DNA of 64,000 bases from Cacajao melanocephalus (GCA_963573385.1 CAUYLG010052107.1:146493-210492); one strand, 5' to 3'. Counted from the first letter of the stretch, positions 1-13,389 are shown. The notes: a model not told the origin generated them from the letters alone. Numbers and translations are program-made.

Positions 1-660
1 AAGTATAATAAAATAAAAATTATAGTACATCTGAACAAAACTAGTAGAGAAATGCAAAAAACAAATTAAGCCAGTTGTGTTAAGGTCATGAGAATATTTA
101 TGAATAAATCATAATAAATAAAAACTAAATGTTCAAAATGTATTTTGAAAATGGTAAACTGTTTTGTGCTGGTAAGGTGTTAATGGAAATCGGGCTACAC
201 TGAATTCCAATAAATAGGAAAACATCAATATGCAGTCACCCCTTTTATGATAACCCTCTGTATTTGTGTCCATATCAGACCTACTTATTCTGTTATTTAC
301 TTGACAATGGTGATTCTTTTGAGCCTTGTAATCAACAAAAAAATGCAACTTCCTTAAACTAGAAATATGTTTAAATCTGAACTATGAGCAGGCCTGCTCA
401 GCCACGATTAAACACAGGTCAAAGCCATGGCTGAGTAGTCTCATCCCCAGGATCACTGCTAGCCAGGTGGAGGAATCCATGTGTATATCACATGATCCTG
501 GCTGAGAAAGACCTTTCTCCTAAATTAAGTTCATCATGAAGCTCAGATGACTGATGTCTGGTCTTGATTTATTGTCTGCCAAGATTTTGGAGCCTTTGTT
601 TTTCTTGAAGTTTGATTTGAACTGCCTGGAAATTCAAGTTGCCTTGCTTGCCTGAGCATT
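1..660. other. Non-coding stretch, nothing recognised
   Basis: AT-rich sequence without a credible gene. Reading frames on both strands are short and lack any family resemblance. I see no recognisable repeat up to the LTR that begins at 666. Confidence 0.6.
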
Positions 661-665
661 GAACC

Positions 666-1019
666 TGATACACTTTGGCTCTCATCCAAAGCTCACCTCG
701 AATTGTAATTCTCATAACCCCTAAGCGTGAAGGGAAAGACCACATAGAGGTGACTAGATCATGGGAGTGGTTTCTCCCATGCTGTTCTCATAGTAATGAG
801 TTCTCATGAGATCTGATGGTTTTATAAGGCAGTGTTCCCTGCTCTTCCTCACTCATTGTCTCCTACTGTCTTGTGAACAAGGTGCCTGCTTCTCCTTCTG
901 CCATGATTGTAAGTTTCCTGAAGCCTCCCCAGCCATGTGGAACAGTGAGTCAATTAAACCTCTTTCCTTTATAAATTCTTGGGTATTTCTTTATAGCAGT
1001 GTGTGAATGGACTAGTGCA
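666..1019 (+). mobile_element. Solitary MaLR LTR (MST/THE1-like)
   Basis: The stretch follows the MST/THE1 LTR plan: a TGATA start, an ACGAG-like AGATCTGATGGTTTTATAA block near 808-828, a CCATGATTGTAAGTTTCCTGA block, and an ATTAAACCTCTTTCCTTTAT polyadenylation region before the end at ACTAGTGCA. It starts with TG and ends with CA. The 5-bp sequence GAACC flanks it at 661-665 and 1020-1024, the size expected for this group, so it is a complete solitary LTR left by recombination between two LTRs. There is no internal region. Confidence 0.88.
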
Positions 1020-1024
1020 GAACC

Positions 1025-1455
1025 ACTACTGTCTTAACCTCTTATACCTCTATGCTTTCCAACAACTTCCTGGCTCCCCAGACTCCAAATACACTTAAGA
1101 TACACAAGTCAAAACTACCTGGGAGCTCTATAGCTAATGATGATTTGGAATATTAGCCTAGCCTTTATTCTCTCCTGGGTCCGTCTTCCCACTGCTTCTG
1201 CAAGAAAATCTCAAAAAAACACCCAAAAAACAAAAACCCACAAAGATCTGAATTATGGAATGTGCATAAAATTAGAAAAAAATTGCTCTAATACCTGAAA
1301 GAAACAACAGTGAGCCCCTGTAGCCATCCAAAGGCTTCAATTAAGAATTTGAAAACTTATGTGCCTACAAAACATGTAGAGAAGAAGGTGAACTCCTGGT
1401 ATTAAGATCTGGAATAACTCCTGTCTGGTTGTGTTGTATTTTAAAATACCACATT
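1025..1455. other. Non-coding stretch, nothing recognised
   Basis: No gene or clear repeat seen. It contains a short A-rich patch near 1210-1235. Confidence 0.5.
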
Positions 1456-2090
1456 AAATTTCTAGGGATATATAACAAATTATCATATATATCTTACAAT
1501 TTCTGTGAGTCGGAGTCTGGGCTTGGCTTATCAGGGTCCTTCACTCAGCATATGTCACAAGGCTGCAGGGGCATCAACCAGGCCGAATCCTCACGTACAC
1601 AACTCACTGGGAAGAACGTAGTCATTCATATCGTCAGCAGAATTGATTTCCTTGCACGAGTGTGACTGAGGGCCCAGCTTCTTGCTGGCTGTTGGCTGGA
1701 AGCTGGCCTCAGATCCTAGAGTCTGCCCATTCCTTGCCACAGGGGCCACTGCAACATGCTCACTTACTTCATCAACCCCATGAGGAGAGTTTCTCACCTC
1801 TGGAAGGGCCCAGTCCTTCTTGTAAGAGCTTTCTCCTGGTTATGCCAGGCCCACCCAGGATATATTGGGATAAAGCACTTTGTTTAAATAAAAATCAACT
1901 GACTTGGAACTTAAATCACATCCAAAAAAAATCCCATTTTTCTTGACACATTCTATTGGTTAGAAGCAAGTCACAATTCCCACCCATATTCAAAAGGAGA
2001 TGATTAAACTGGGCCTCAATACCAGGGGGTGGGAAGGATGGGGGCCACCCTAGGATCTATGTGTGGCCTAGAATCCATGCGTTACAAACA
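1456..2090 (+). mobile_element. Old interspersed repeat, LTR-like, family not assigned
   Basis: Several phrases are shared with a common ancient mammalian repeat: the ACTGAGGGCCCAGCTTCTTG / CTGGCTGTTGGCTGGA pair near 1664-1698, TTAGAAGCAAGTCAC near 1959, and the AATACCAGGGGGTGGG / GGGGGCCA block near 2017-2046. I recall this order from an MLT/ERVL-type LTR but cannot name the subfamily. Divergence is high. A repeat search would settle it. Confidence 0.45.
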
Positions 2091-3077
2091 CTGTGCGGCT
2101 ATTAAAAGCAAAAATGGCCACTCAAACATGCCTATGAGCCTCCAGCCCGCTTCCTATCTCAGTATGCATAATGACTGGGGAACTCACACAGTAATGCAGT
2201 ATGTCTGGTGGAAAGAGAAGTCCAGCCCCTCTGCCTGACTTCCCTCGGTTTTCGTCTCCATAATCCACCACCACTGAGCCCACAGGTCTCCCACCTATAG
2301 GTTCAATTCTGTTCTAATACTATGCTAAACTAGGCTTCTAGCAGAAACAAACAAACAAGTATTTATTTTCATCCCTTTCTCTTGTTCTCTTCCCCAAATC
2401 TAGTGAACCTTAACTAAGACCAGCCCATTCTTCTTATTGGGATTTCTAGAAAGGCAAGATTCGGGGCTGACCATTAAGCTCCTTCACGCCATAGCCACAC
2501 TCCTGGTTACTCTGATACTATTGTATGGCTTCTAGTTCCCCTCCTGTGTTCCAAGCCTATTCTCTGTGCTTAGGCACCAATCTCTTGAGCAATATTTTCT
2601 ATCACTAACTACGCAGTATCCCCAGTTTTTTTAATATGACACTGCATTATTTCTTTGAGAAATGAGAGCCAGGCACCGTCCTCAAAATTTATGCACAACT
2701 TTTTCCTTGCAGTCTAATATAGCATGGAATGACTCAGAACAAATGTATCAGTTATCTAAATGAAATTTCTGAACTAACGAGTTCCACAGGATAATTATTT
2801 AAAAATGTGTCTGTAGCCTAGATACAGATGAGCAAAAGCTCTTAGAATCTTATTGAAATCATCATGAGTCTGCCAGGATGCAATTTTGCCGTTTTTAAGT
2901 ACATTAGACAGCGCTGAGCTGATTTTTAAATTTATTTCTGTCAAAAAAATCAATCAAGAAATAGTTTTTATGAACCTATTTGTTAAATATTCAGCCCAGT
3001 ATTAAAAGTTGGAGGTAATTGAAAAGTGGACCACAGTGTTATGATGTCAAAAACTTCTGGATCCAGGTGTAGACAGG
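2091..3077. other. Non-coding stretch, nothing recognised
   Basis: Mixed-composition DNA with no supported gene and no repeat that I can name. Reading frames here are short and unrelated to any family I know. Confidence 0.5.
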
Positions 3078-3118
3078 TACACACACACACACACGCACGC
3101 ACGCACGCACACAAGCAC
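3078..3118 (+). repeat. (CA)n with internal (CACG)n microsatellite
   Basis: A run of CA dinucleotides passes into four GCAC units and back to CA. The tract is about 40 bp, short and interrupted. Confidence 0.9.
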
Positions 3119-3161
3119 AGAACATTGGTAAAACAAGAGTATACAGCAAAAGATAAAAAAA

Positions 3162-4872
<1,711 letters not shown>

Positions 4873-4894
4873 AATGATGAAAAATAAATAATAA

Positions 4895-5082
4895 TATTCG
4901 CCACTCATTCAAGCCCTACAAGATAGACACCTTACAAAGAGTGATTTTTGCAGCCTCACAACAACTATGGAAGTTCTCACTTAATTTTCCACTTAACAGA
5001 TTAAGGTTCAGAGGTCTCATCCTAAAGCCCAGCAAAATGGGTAGAACCAAAATTCTAATGCCAAAGCTGATGCTCTTTCCAC
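4895..5082 (-). mobile_element. MIR SINE fragment
   Basis: Antisense MIR core: CCTCACAACAACTATGGAAG, a decayed TTTTCCACTTAACAGATTAA block, then AGCCCAGCAAAATGGGTAGA and a final GATGCTCTTTCCACTA. Highly diverged, as expected for MIR. Confidence 0.75.
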
Positions 5083-5384
5083 TAAAAAAATGTTTAAAAG
5101 CATAATACTAGATTTCTTTCAGACTCTGATTCAGATGAAACCTGGCCTTTAATTTTTTTTTAGGATATCAGATGCAGAACTGAACTAAAACAATAATCAT
5201 TATATGACTCAAGGGCTAAAATGTACCCTATTACAAAAACTCATCAAGTGAACATTTCTAGCAGGCCAACTAGGATGACAATATTTCCGGTACCACAAAT
5301 ATTTCTCAGCCACCAAGACTTTAACAGTAATCAACTTGTGCCAAACTCATAACTTGACTTCCGTTCTATAAAGAAAATGAACAG

Positions 5385-5575
5385 ATAATACTAATACATG
5401 CATATCATTGATTAAAGTTTATGTTGTATCTTCACATGTGTCATTTCATTTTAGGCATCATAAGAATTTGGGAGTAAGTGGGAGTAGTTATTTTTTAAAT
5501 GTATTTACCATTGAAAGAAACGAGAACCAAATTTACTGCACGTCACACAGCTAACCAGGGACCAAGCTCTGTGCT
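5385..5575 (-). mobile_element. MIR SINE fragment
   Basis: Diverged antisense MIR: TATCTTCACATGTGTCATTTCA, a decayed middle, and GTCACACAGCTAACCAGGGACCAA-like end (quoted motifs broken at mutations). Identification rests on motif order. Confidence 0.6.
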
Positions 5576-5589
5576 CATTTCATTACTTG

Positions 5590-5825
5590 ACTCTCTGACT
5601 GGTCCACTCCAATGCCATTGCAGCTTGATGACACCGAGAACTGGCTACATAATTTGTAGGACTCAGTGAAAAATAAAAATTCAGATCTCCTTGTCCAAAA
5701 TGTACGAAAAATTTCAAGACAGAAACCACAGAGTATTAAACCAAGTCCAGGGCCTCCTGAACAGTTGCCTAGGTCATGGACTCGTGAAGTTGGCTCTGAT
5801 GATACCACTGCAAATTAAACTGTAA
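5590..5825. mobile_element. Medium-copy interspersed repeat, family not assigned
   Basis: The phrases ATTTGTAGGACTCAGTG, AATTTCAAGACAGA, ATTAAACCAAGTCCAGGGCC and GTTGGCTCTGATGATA recall a common old mammalian repeat of the MER type. I cannot name it with confidence. Confidence 0.4.
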
Positions 5826-6652
5826 ATAAATAATTCAAGAAGCTGCTAATTGATCAAGGTAAAGAGTATGGATGTATTCAAAGTTATCACTTTTCCAGAA
5901 CACCCTGCAAAAGTGTCTGTGACAGATGTAATCCAAGTTGTATGAACATAATCACCTCCTCTACATAAATTATTCAGATTAGGAAATATATGGCCATCGG
6001 CTTTTGGTCAAATCAGGTGAACACATTTCTTCCCAAGTTATTTATCTAACACATTAATATAATTTTTTTCCCAAATGTAATGCACTGATATCATTAAAAA
6101 TGACAAGGCGAAGGCATCAGAAATATTCATTCAAGAGCAGGGAAATTAAGCTTGTAGACTCCAGCAAACCCACCTATTTGGCCTGTATTTCCAGTATGTC
6201 ATTTCAGAATAAACAATTTCAAGAAGATGGCTACACAGATGCTTTTACAACAGAGTAAAGAGCTGAAATAAGCACCTGATAGTGCTATCAATTAACAACA
6301 GATGTTTGCAGGTGAGCTGGAATCTGTGGTTTGAATTTCCAAAGTGAAATGATCTTCTGGAATGGATAAGAGCCTGCTGTTGTCAGACATCTTTACAGAA
6401 TCCCTACACACTGTGGAACTAATTAAGTGTGAGAGCCACCTGCATTCTCACGAGGGAGAGGGAGGAACCTCCACAGTCGCCTTCTTGTCCTGTTATCCAT
6501 ACTTGCATCTTTCCAGAAGATCTCTGAAAATCAGAATTCTTGTCCAGGCACTCTGGAAAGATTTTTTTGAATCAAAAAAGGTGCACTAAGGAGTAAAAGA
6601 GAAAAGGCAAATTCCTAAATGATTAAGATATCTCTTTTTATTTTTCATTAAA
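5826..6652. other. Non-coding stretch, nothing recognised
   Basis: No gene or named repeat seen. The longest plus-strand frame (6362-6589) is only 75 codons and has no recognisable domain. Confidence 0.5.
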
Positions 6653-6666
6653 AATAAACTACATGT

Positions 6667-6842
<176 letters not shown>

Positions 6843-7052
6843 AATAAACTGCATGTGATCTGGTAAAAAAAGAAAAAAGCATTTAAATCAACAAAATATG
6901 AATAAAGGAAAAATTACAAAAATATTCATTTTATTTATTAATACAAGTGTCTATGAATTACAATTTCTTTTTGAACACTGTACTCCTTACCCACCTCCAA
7001 AGCCACTTTCACATTCTGAGTTGGTAGGGAGCACCTCACAGCCAGTACTAAT

Positions 7053-7428
7053 TTTGTCTTAGCTCAGGCTGCTATAATAAAATACCATAAACTAGATGTC
7101 TTAGCAACAAAAATTTATTTCTCAAAGTTGTGGAGGTTGGGAAGTCCAAGATCACGGTACTAACAGATTTCGTATCTGGTGGAGGCCTGCATCCTGGCTT
7201 ATAAACAGCAGTCTTCTTTCTGTGTCCTTACATGGTGAAGAGAGGAAGCCAGCTCTCTCAGGAGCTCTTAAGAATACTAATCCCATTCATGAGGACTCTA
7301 CCCTCATGACCTTATCTTATTCTAATTACTTCCCCAAAGACCCTATCTCCTAATACCATCCATCACTTTAAAGAGTAGGGTTTCGATATGTAAATTGTAG
7401 AGGGACGCAAGCATTTAATCCATAGTAG
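7053..7428 (-). mobile_element. MLT1 LTR (MaLR)
   Basis: The plus strand reads as the reverse complement of an MLT1 LTR: AGGCTGCTATAATAAAATAC, AACAAAAATTTATTTCTCA, GGTTGGGAAGTCCAAGATCA, CCCATTCATGAGGACTCTAC and ACCCTATCTCCTAATACCAT. Near full length, no internal region. Confidence 0.88.
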
Positions 7429-7434
7429 CTTCTT

Positions 7435-7775
7435 TAATCTGCAGTATTCCCAGCATCTTTGTCTTTTATGATATTAATGTCTTGGAACGAATATATTTCT
7501 CTTGCTGTGCTTTTTGGATGTTTTATCATGATTAAAGTTATTTATTCATAGTTAAGAATATTGAACCAGTGATATTTTGTCCTCCTGAGGATATCACATT
7601 TTATTTTCCCCTTATAACTAATAAACAGTCTCTCAGGTGACACTTTAAGAACACACAGTCTTGTCCATCATCAAAATTTCCCCCCAGATTTAGCAGCTAT
7701 TAGTGATTCTTGCCTGGCATAATATTTAGTATGCTGATTGTAAAATGGGCAATCCCCTAACTCTAACCTGACCTC
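7435..7775. mobile_element. Probable old L1M 3' UTR fragment
   Basis: Weak resemblance to an old L1 3' UTR (TTTTATGATATTAATGTCTT, a TGATTCTTGCCTGGCATAAT phrase near 7703). Assignment is uncertain and orientation is not claimed. Confidence 0.3.
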
Positions 7776-7829
7776 AACAATTATTGGTCAAGTCTCAGTG
7801 TCTACCGTAAGAATCTATTTGTTTTTCTT

Positions 7830-8432
7830 TTTTTATTTTTATTTTCTTATTGCATTTTAGGTTTTGGAGTACATGTGAAGAACATGCAAAATTGTTGCAT
7901 AGGTACACACATGGCAGTGTAATTTGCTGCCTTCCTCCCCAACACCTATATCTGGCATTTCTCCCAATGCTCTCTCTCCCCAACTCCCCACCCCTCACTG
8001 TCCCTCCCCTATTTCTCCCCGACAGACTCCAGTGTGTGATGCTCCCCTCCCTGTGTCCATGTGTTCTCATTGTTCAACACCTGCCTATGAGTAAGAATAT
8101 GCAGTGTTTGATTTTCTGCTCTTCTGTCAGTTTGCTGAGACTGATGGTTTCCAGGTTCATCATCTATGTCCCTGCAAAGGACACGAACTCATCATTTTTT
8201 TTGGCTGTATAGTATTCCATTGTGTATATGTGCCACATTTTCCCTGTCCAGTCTATCATCAATGGGCATTTGGGTTGGTTCCAGGTCTTTGCTATTGTAA
8301 ACAGTGCTGCAATGAACATTTGTGTGCATGTGTCCTTACAGTAGAACAATTTATAATCCTTTGGATATATACCCAGTAATAAGATTGCTGGGTCAAATGA
8401 AATTTCTATTTCTAGGTCCTTGAGGAATCGCA
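7830..8432 (-). mobile_element. L1PA-type 3' end, 5'-truncated
   Basis: Antisense L1 3' UTR then ORF2 C-terminus. The minus-strand frame at 8164-8433 reads PAILLLGIYPKDYK, TCTQMFIAALFTIAKTWNQP and MWHIYTMEYYTAKKNDEFVS, which matches the primate L1 ORF2 end closely. The element stops abruptly near 8432 after GGTCCTTGAGGAATCGC. Confidence 0.93.
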
Positions 8433-8579
8433 ATGTGGGATTATCATTTTCTATTTTTAATAGCTCATAATTTATAACTATACTTAATTACTTTGATGCT
8501 CACATATTCCAGATTTGGCCAATGGAAGCCTATTTATTCAAACATTGATTCCCATGCCACTGAAGTTTTTTCTTTTTTT

Positions 8580-9470
8580 AAGTTTTTTATTTCTTATTTT
8601 CTCCATTTTTTTTTCCTTTTCTTAAAAAACAGGCATTGATTTCAGTTCTTCTTTTTATTAATTTATCTCTTACACTTTGTCAGGTTTAATTTGGTCTTCA
8701 TCCTCCAGCTTTTTTATTAAGACTTAAGCTTAGATAATTGCTTATAGACATTTTTGTTTAACATAAGCAATGAAAACTACACCATCCATCATGGTGATGT
8801 AGTTTAGCTGAATCCCACAAATTTTGATGTTTTCTGTTCATTTATATTCATTTATATTTTCCCTGTTGATTTCTTCCTGGATTCATTAATTATTTGGAAT
8901 TGTGTCATGTTTAGTTACAAATTTCAAGGATATCAATGATACCTTACTGGTTTCCATTTTACTTCTGTGGTCACAGAATATACTCCATATATACTTCAAT
9001 CTTCATAATTTACTGAGAATTATTTGTGACCCAGCCCACCTTAAGTGTTCCATTTGCATTAGAAAGGGTTACTTTCTGCTCCAATTGAATGTTGTGCTCT
9101 ATGTGGGTCAATTAGTTCTAGCTGGTTAAACATGCTTTCAAAACTTCTATATTATCACTGTTTCTCCTTGACAATTATTAACTGTTAAACCAAATATTAA
9201 TGCTTTGAAATCTCAATTATAATTATGGGTTTTGGCATTTTTTTCAATAATGCTAAACTTTGCTTTATGTATTTTGAAATGCTGTTATTGTACATACACA
9301 CTTTGGATTGTTGTCTTATTGATAATTAAGTCCTTTATCATTGTAAAATTTTCCTCTTTATCCCTAGAAATAACCCTTATTCTGAAGACTATCTTCAGTG
9401 ATATTACACAGCCACTCCAGCTCTCGTGTGATTATTCTTTGTGTTAAATATGTCAAGCTAAAGAAGAAGC
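8580..9470 (-). mobile_element. Old L1M, antisense, first segment (ORF2 side)
   Basis: AT-rich antisense L1. The block TCCTCTTTATCCCTAGAAAT, then TTCTGAAGACTATCTTCAGT and CAGCCACTCCAGCTCTC (near 9355-9425) is the complement of the endonuclease-domain phrase of ORF2 (GVAIL, then an SDK..F motif and RDKE). It is decayed by stops and indels. Left limit is approximate. The segment is part of one L1M continued at 10452-11480 and 12140-12780. Confidence 0.7.
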
Positions 9471-9501
9471 TGAGGTATAAAATATAATGTTAAAGAGTTT
9501 A

Positions 9502-9834
9502 GGTATTAGTCCATTTTCACACTGCTATAAAGAATACTAGCTGAGACTGGGTAATTGTAAAGGAAAGAGGTTTAATGGACTCACAGTTCCCCAGGCTTAA
9601 TAGGAAGCATGGCTAGGAGGCCTCAGGAAACTTACAACCATGGTGGAAGGCAAAGGCTTCTTTACTGTGGCAGCAGAGGGGAAGGTGAGCCTGTGAAGGA
9701 GGAACTGTCAAATATTTAAAAACCATCAAATCTCCTGAGAACTCACTCACTGTCACAAAAACAACAGGCGGAAAACCGCCTCCATAATCCAATCACCTCC
9801 CACCTGGTCCCTCCCACAGAGCCAAACTGTATCA
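9502..9834 (-). mobile_element. MST-type MaLR LTR with internal deletion
   Basis: Reverse complement of an MST LTR: GTATTAGTCCATTTTCACAC, GAGACTGGGTAATTGTAAAG, AGGCCTCAGGAAACTTACAA and CCTCCCACCTGGTCCCTCCC. About 40 bp are missing before the end GCCAAACTGTATCA. Flanks GTTTA (9497-9501) and GTTTC (9835-9839) are a 5-bp duplication with one change. Confidence 0.85.
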
Positions 9835-9942
9835 GTTTCCTTGAGCCGAAATATGGACAGCTGCCCAGGAAAGGAAATACTTCCAGGTTGCCTTGAGAAG
9901 TGCTCTATTCTGCCTTTGTTACTGATAGGTTTTGTTTGTTTG
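9835..9942. mobile_element. Unassigned block, left part
   Basis: Sequence between the MST LTR and a young L1 3' end. It appears to continue at 10128-10450, so the L1 probably landed in this block near AGGTTTT. It may be an LTR or ERV piece; the family was not recognised. Confidence 0.3.
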
Positions 9943-10127
9943 TTTGTTTTTTATTTTACTTTAAATTCAAGGATACATGTGCAGAATGTGCAGGTTTGTT
10001 ACACAGGTATACATGTGCCATGGTGGTTTGCTGCACCTATCAACCTGTCTTAGGTTTTAAGCCCCACACGCATTAGCTATTTGTCCTAATGCTCTCTCTC
10101 CCCTTGTCCCCAACCCCCAACAGGCCC
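9943..10127 (-). mobile_element. L1PA-type 3' UTR end, about 185 bp
   Basis: Antisense L1 3' end: TTTATTTTACTTTAAATTCA, GGATACATGTGCAGAATGTG, CAGGTTTGTTACACAGGTAT, CCATGGTGGTTTGCTGCACC, AACCCCCAACAGGCCC. Strongly 5'-truncated. AGGTTTT occurs on each side (about 9928 and 10144) and may be the duplication. Confidence 0.92.
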
Positions 10128-10451
10128 AGATGTGTGTACCAACAGGTTTTTAAAGACAAAAGGGAACAAAGAGTGGGTTGATACAAAGTTATTTAACAAG
10201 AATCCCCACTGCTTTACAGAAATAACATTCATTAGTTATTAGCTACATATTATTGAACTATAGGTGTCCCGTGTATGGCATTTTTAGGTTAATTTTAGGG
10301 CTATTTGGCATCAGTCAGCCTAGAGCATTATAGAAAATGGCTTCAAGAGTTAATTACTTACTTAGCTCAAGCTGGTAATGAGACTAAACTCCTGTCACAT
10401 TTCAGTGCCTTTTTGGGCCTGATAATTTAAAGGGGCTGACATCTCTCAGAT
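10128..10451. mobile_element. Unassigned block, right part
   Basis: Continues the block at 9835-9942. It contains GGGTTGATACAAAGTTATTT and GGCATCAGTCAGCCTAGAG, which look like an ERV/LTR-derived sequence, but I cannot name it. Confidence 0.3.
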
Positions 10452-11480
10452 AAAAAATTTCTTTTATTTCTCAAATATTTTTTAGTCCTTTTCTTTAAGC
10501 CTATCTGGGTCTTTTTATTTAGAATGTGTTTCCAGTAAGCTGAATATAACTGGATTTTCTTTTTAAATTTAGTATTACAATCTTTGTTTTTTAATTGTGC
10601 ATTTAGATTATTTATCAACATTGTAATGTTTAAATCTACAATTTTATATTTTGATTGTCTATGTAAACCATCTGTTCTTTATCCCCTTTTTTCTTCCTTC
10701 TTTTGGGATAATAGAATATTTTAATATTTCATTTTAGCTCCACTTTTCGCTTACACATTCTTATTACATTTTGTTACACTAGTTGCTCTATGGTTAAACT
10801 ATGCATCTTTAATCACAGTCTACCTTCAAATAATATTATACCCGTTCATGTATAAAATAAGGCTCTTAAAATAGTATGCTTCAATTCTCCTTTCAGTCCT
10901 TTGTGCATTATTGTCATACATTTTACTTCTATATATAGGATAAGCCCACAATACATTAATTTTTCTTTGAATGATTTATCTTTCAAAGAAATTCGTAATT
11001 ATAAAAAGTCTTATATTTACCTTTTCCAGCAATCTTCATCCCCTTGTAGTTCCACATGGTATCACAAAGTCTTGTGAACTTTCTAACATTTTGGTGGCAA
11101 TAAATTCTCTGTTTCTCTTCATCTAATAAATATTTTTCTTCATTCTATTTTATAATATTTCATAGGATATAGAATTCCTAGGGATTTGGGTGTTTATTTT
11201 TTCTTTTACCACTTTAAAGATGTCACGTCATTCCATCATCGTTTTTTCTTGCTCAGTTTCAGTCAAGAAGTCAGTGATGATTCTTCGTGTATCTGAAAGT
11301 AATGTGTTATTTTTCTTTGAATGCTTCTGAGCTTTTCTTTATCACTGGTTTTTAGCATTCTCAATCTCTTGTGCCTTGGTGTGATTTTCTTTATGCTAAA
11401 CTTGCTTGGAACTCCTCAATATGTTGAATATTTGGGTTTATAATTTTCATCAAATTTGAAAGGGATGGTATAGTAAAAAA
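10452..11480 (-). mobile_element. Old L1M, antisense, second segment
   Basis: Continues the L1M. The phrases TATCTGGGTCTTTTTATTTA, AATGTGTTTCCAGTAAGC, TCTTTGTTTTTTAATTGTGC and ATTTAGATTATTTATC complement the N-terminal endonuclease region of ORF2. The frame on the minus strand at 10427-10621 keeps a decayed NLNAQLKNKD-like trace of it. Farther right are CTTGTGCCTTGGTGTGATTT and GGGTTTATAATTTTCATCAA, typical of old L1 upstream sequence. Confidence 0.75.
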
Positions 11481-11489
11481 AAAAAAATA

Positions 11490-12135
11490 GATGTATCTGG
11501 GCTTTGTCCATCTTTCCTGGTGACTGGAATTCCCTGAGTAATAGAAATGTCTTTGTTATGTTAATGAAGTTATTCATGGTAGGGGTCTGGGTGCCCTACA
11601 GGGTTCTTGGATGGGGACTGGTCCCAACCAGCAGGCTGTAGATTGAGTTCATCCACCAATGGTCATTGATTTAATCAATCCTGCCTATGTAATGAAACCT
11701 CAACAAAAGTTCTAAAAACAGTGAGGCTTGGGGAGCTTCCTGGTTGGAGAGCTTATCAATTTACCTGAAGGATGATACATCCTGACTCCACAGTACAGAA
11801 GCTCCTGCCCTTGCAACTTTTCTAGACCTTGCCCCTATGTACTTGTTCATCTGGCTATTTGTATTCTTTATAATTAAATGCTTTATAATAAAGTGCTTTT
11901 CTTGAATTCTATGAGTCAGTCTAGCGAATATTTGAATTGAAGGAGTGGGTGTGGGAACCCCAAAATTTGTAGCCAAGCCAGTCAGTCAGAAGTGTCGTGG
12001 GCCGGGGACTTGTACCTGGTGTCTAAAATAGGGGCAGTCTTGTAAGACTGATCCTTCACCCTATGGGGTCTGCACTAACTCTGGCCAAAATTAAATTAAA
12101 CACTCAATTAGACACCAAGTTGGTGTCATAAAATT
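11490..12135 (+). mobile_element. LTR-like element with poly(A) signal, ERV class
   Basis: Inserted in the old L1M. It has ACCAATGGTCATTGATTTAA, TCAATCCTGCCTATGTAATG, a TTTATAATAAAGTGCTTTTC polyadenylation region near 11880, and GGGAACCCCAAAATTTGTAG. The same layout recurs at 60815-61330. I take both as LTRs of one old family whose name I cannot give. Confidence 0.6.
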
Positions 12136-12780
12136 GTCAGGACTTGGGGAAAAAAATCATCTTCATTTCTTTAATTTCTAAAAATTTTACTTTTCTATCT
12201 CTCTCTGCCTCTTAAACTCCAAATTTACATGTTAGAATCCATGCCCTTGATTGTCACTAAATTTCTGTGTTTGTCTTTTTTCATCCTTTTCCTTAGTTTG
12301 ATTACTTCCTATGTTTACTCTCTTAATTTCAGTAAACTTTTTTCTACCTTTTCTAATCTGCTTTTAAGCCCATTTAGTAAAATTTTTATTAGAGTTACTG
12401 TATTTCATGCCTGTAGAATTTGTTCTTTTTAAATCTTTTTAAAATTTCCTCATTATATTCATGTTTTCTTTAAAATCATCAAGCATGTTGATAGTAGTTG
12501 TTTAAAGTCTTTGCTGACTTCTTCATTATTGTCATTTCTGGGTCTTTTTCTATTGACTCATTTTTCTCCCGGTTATAGTTAGTACTTCCCTACTTCTTGC
12601 CCTGTATAGTCATTTGTGATTAAATGATAGCTTTTGTCAATTTTTTGTTGTTGAGTGCCAGCATTTATTGTTTTTCATTAGAATGTTATTTTTTCTTTTC
12701 TATAAGGCAGATAAGTTACTTATGAAACATCTTATTTTGAAGGTTTGTTTTTAAGCTCGTTAAGGTTGGATTTAAAGAAG
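12136..12780 (-). mobile_element. Old L1M, antisense, third segment
   Basis: Resumes the L1M after the LTR. Recognised phrases are TCTCTCTGCCTCTTAAACTC, TCTAATCTGCTTTTAAGCCC, CATTTCTGGGTCTTTTTCTA and TTTTGTTGTTGAGTGCCAGC, in the order of the upstream portion of old L1 read on the minus strand. Confidence 0.72.
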
Positions 12781-13385
12781 TCTTTATTTTAAGGCTGCTT
12801 TATTCCTCCAACTAACTTACAGCCCTTTTGGGATCTCCACTACATAAATTAGTCATTCAGGGAGAATTCCCCACTCTGACTGGTTAGAACTCAAATGTCT
12901 CCCAGCCATGAGTTAATAGATTCGAATGCACAGAACTTTGAGGGTTGAAAGAAGGGCTCCATGGAGCTCACATGAGACCTCTGAGGAGGTCCTGCTGCTC
13001 TAGTACTCCTGTTTACAAGCTTGGAAAAGAGTCCACAGGGGGGCTTTTTTCACATTTTCAATGGGTTTATACATTTTCATTGAGTTGTTTTCCAAGACAG
13101 TAAATATGGGCTGTTTCCTATGAGAGAACACAATGAAGCTCATTCTGGGAGTGGTGATAAAAACCTGTGTGTGGGGTGTTCATAAGGTAACACTTACAGC
13201 AATAGCAAGAGATATGAAAGAAAGTGCCTTCCCCATTCACCCTAATTTCCAGATTCCCACTGGACTTGACAGTTTTGCGGAGTTCCAGAGTAAAGCAGAG
13301 TAGAGAACAGTAGATTGGGAGCCACAATAGCAACTTAACATGGATAGTCACCTGAGGTTTTGTACCATGTTCCTCTCCTATAAGC
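12781..13385. other. Non-coding stretch, possibly more L1M
   Basis: May continue the L1M upstream region but I cannot confirm it. It holds a 25-bp copy (13066-13090) of a sequence found again at 13596-13620. Confidence 0.35.
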
Positions 13386-13389
13386 AGTG

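Noticed and set aside
8164..8433. 89-codon minus-strand frame resembling a real protein
   Set aside because: L1PA ORF2 C-terminus in a 5'-truncated copy; no promoter, no EN or RT.
8773..8806. Inverted repeat AAACTACACCAT ... ATGGTGATGTAGTTT
   Set aside because: Imperfect, with a 3-nt bulge, inside an old L1M; no evidence of a mariner MITE or a microRNA.
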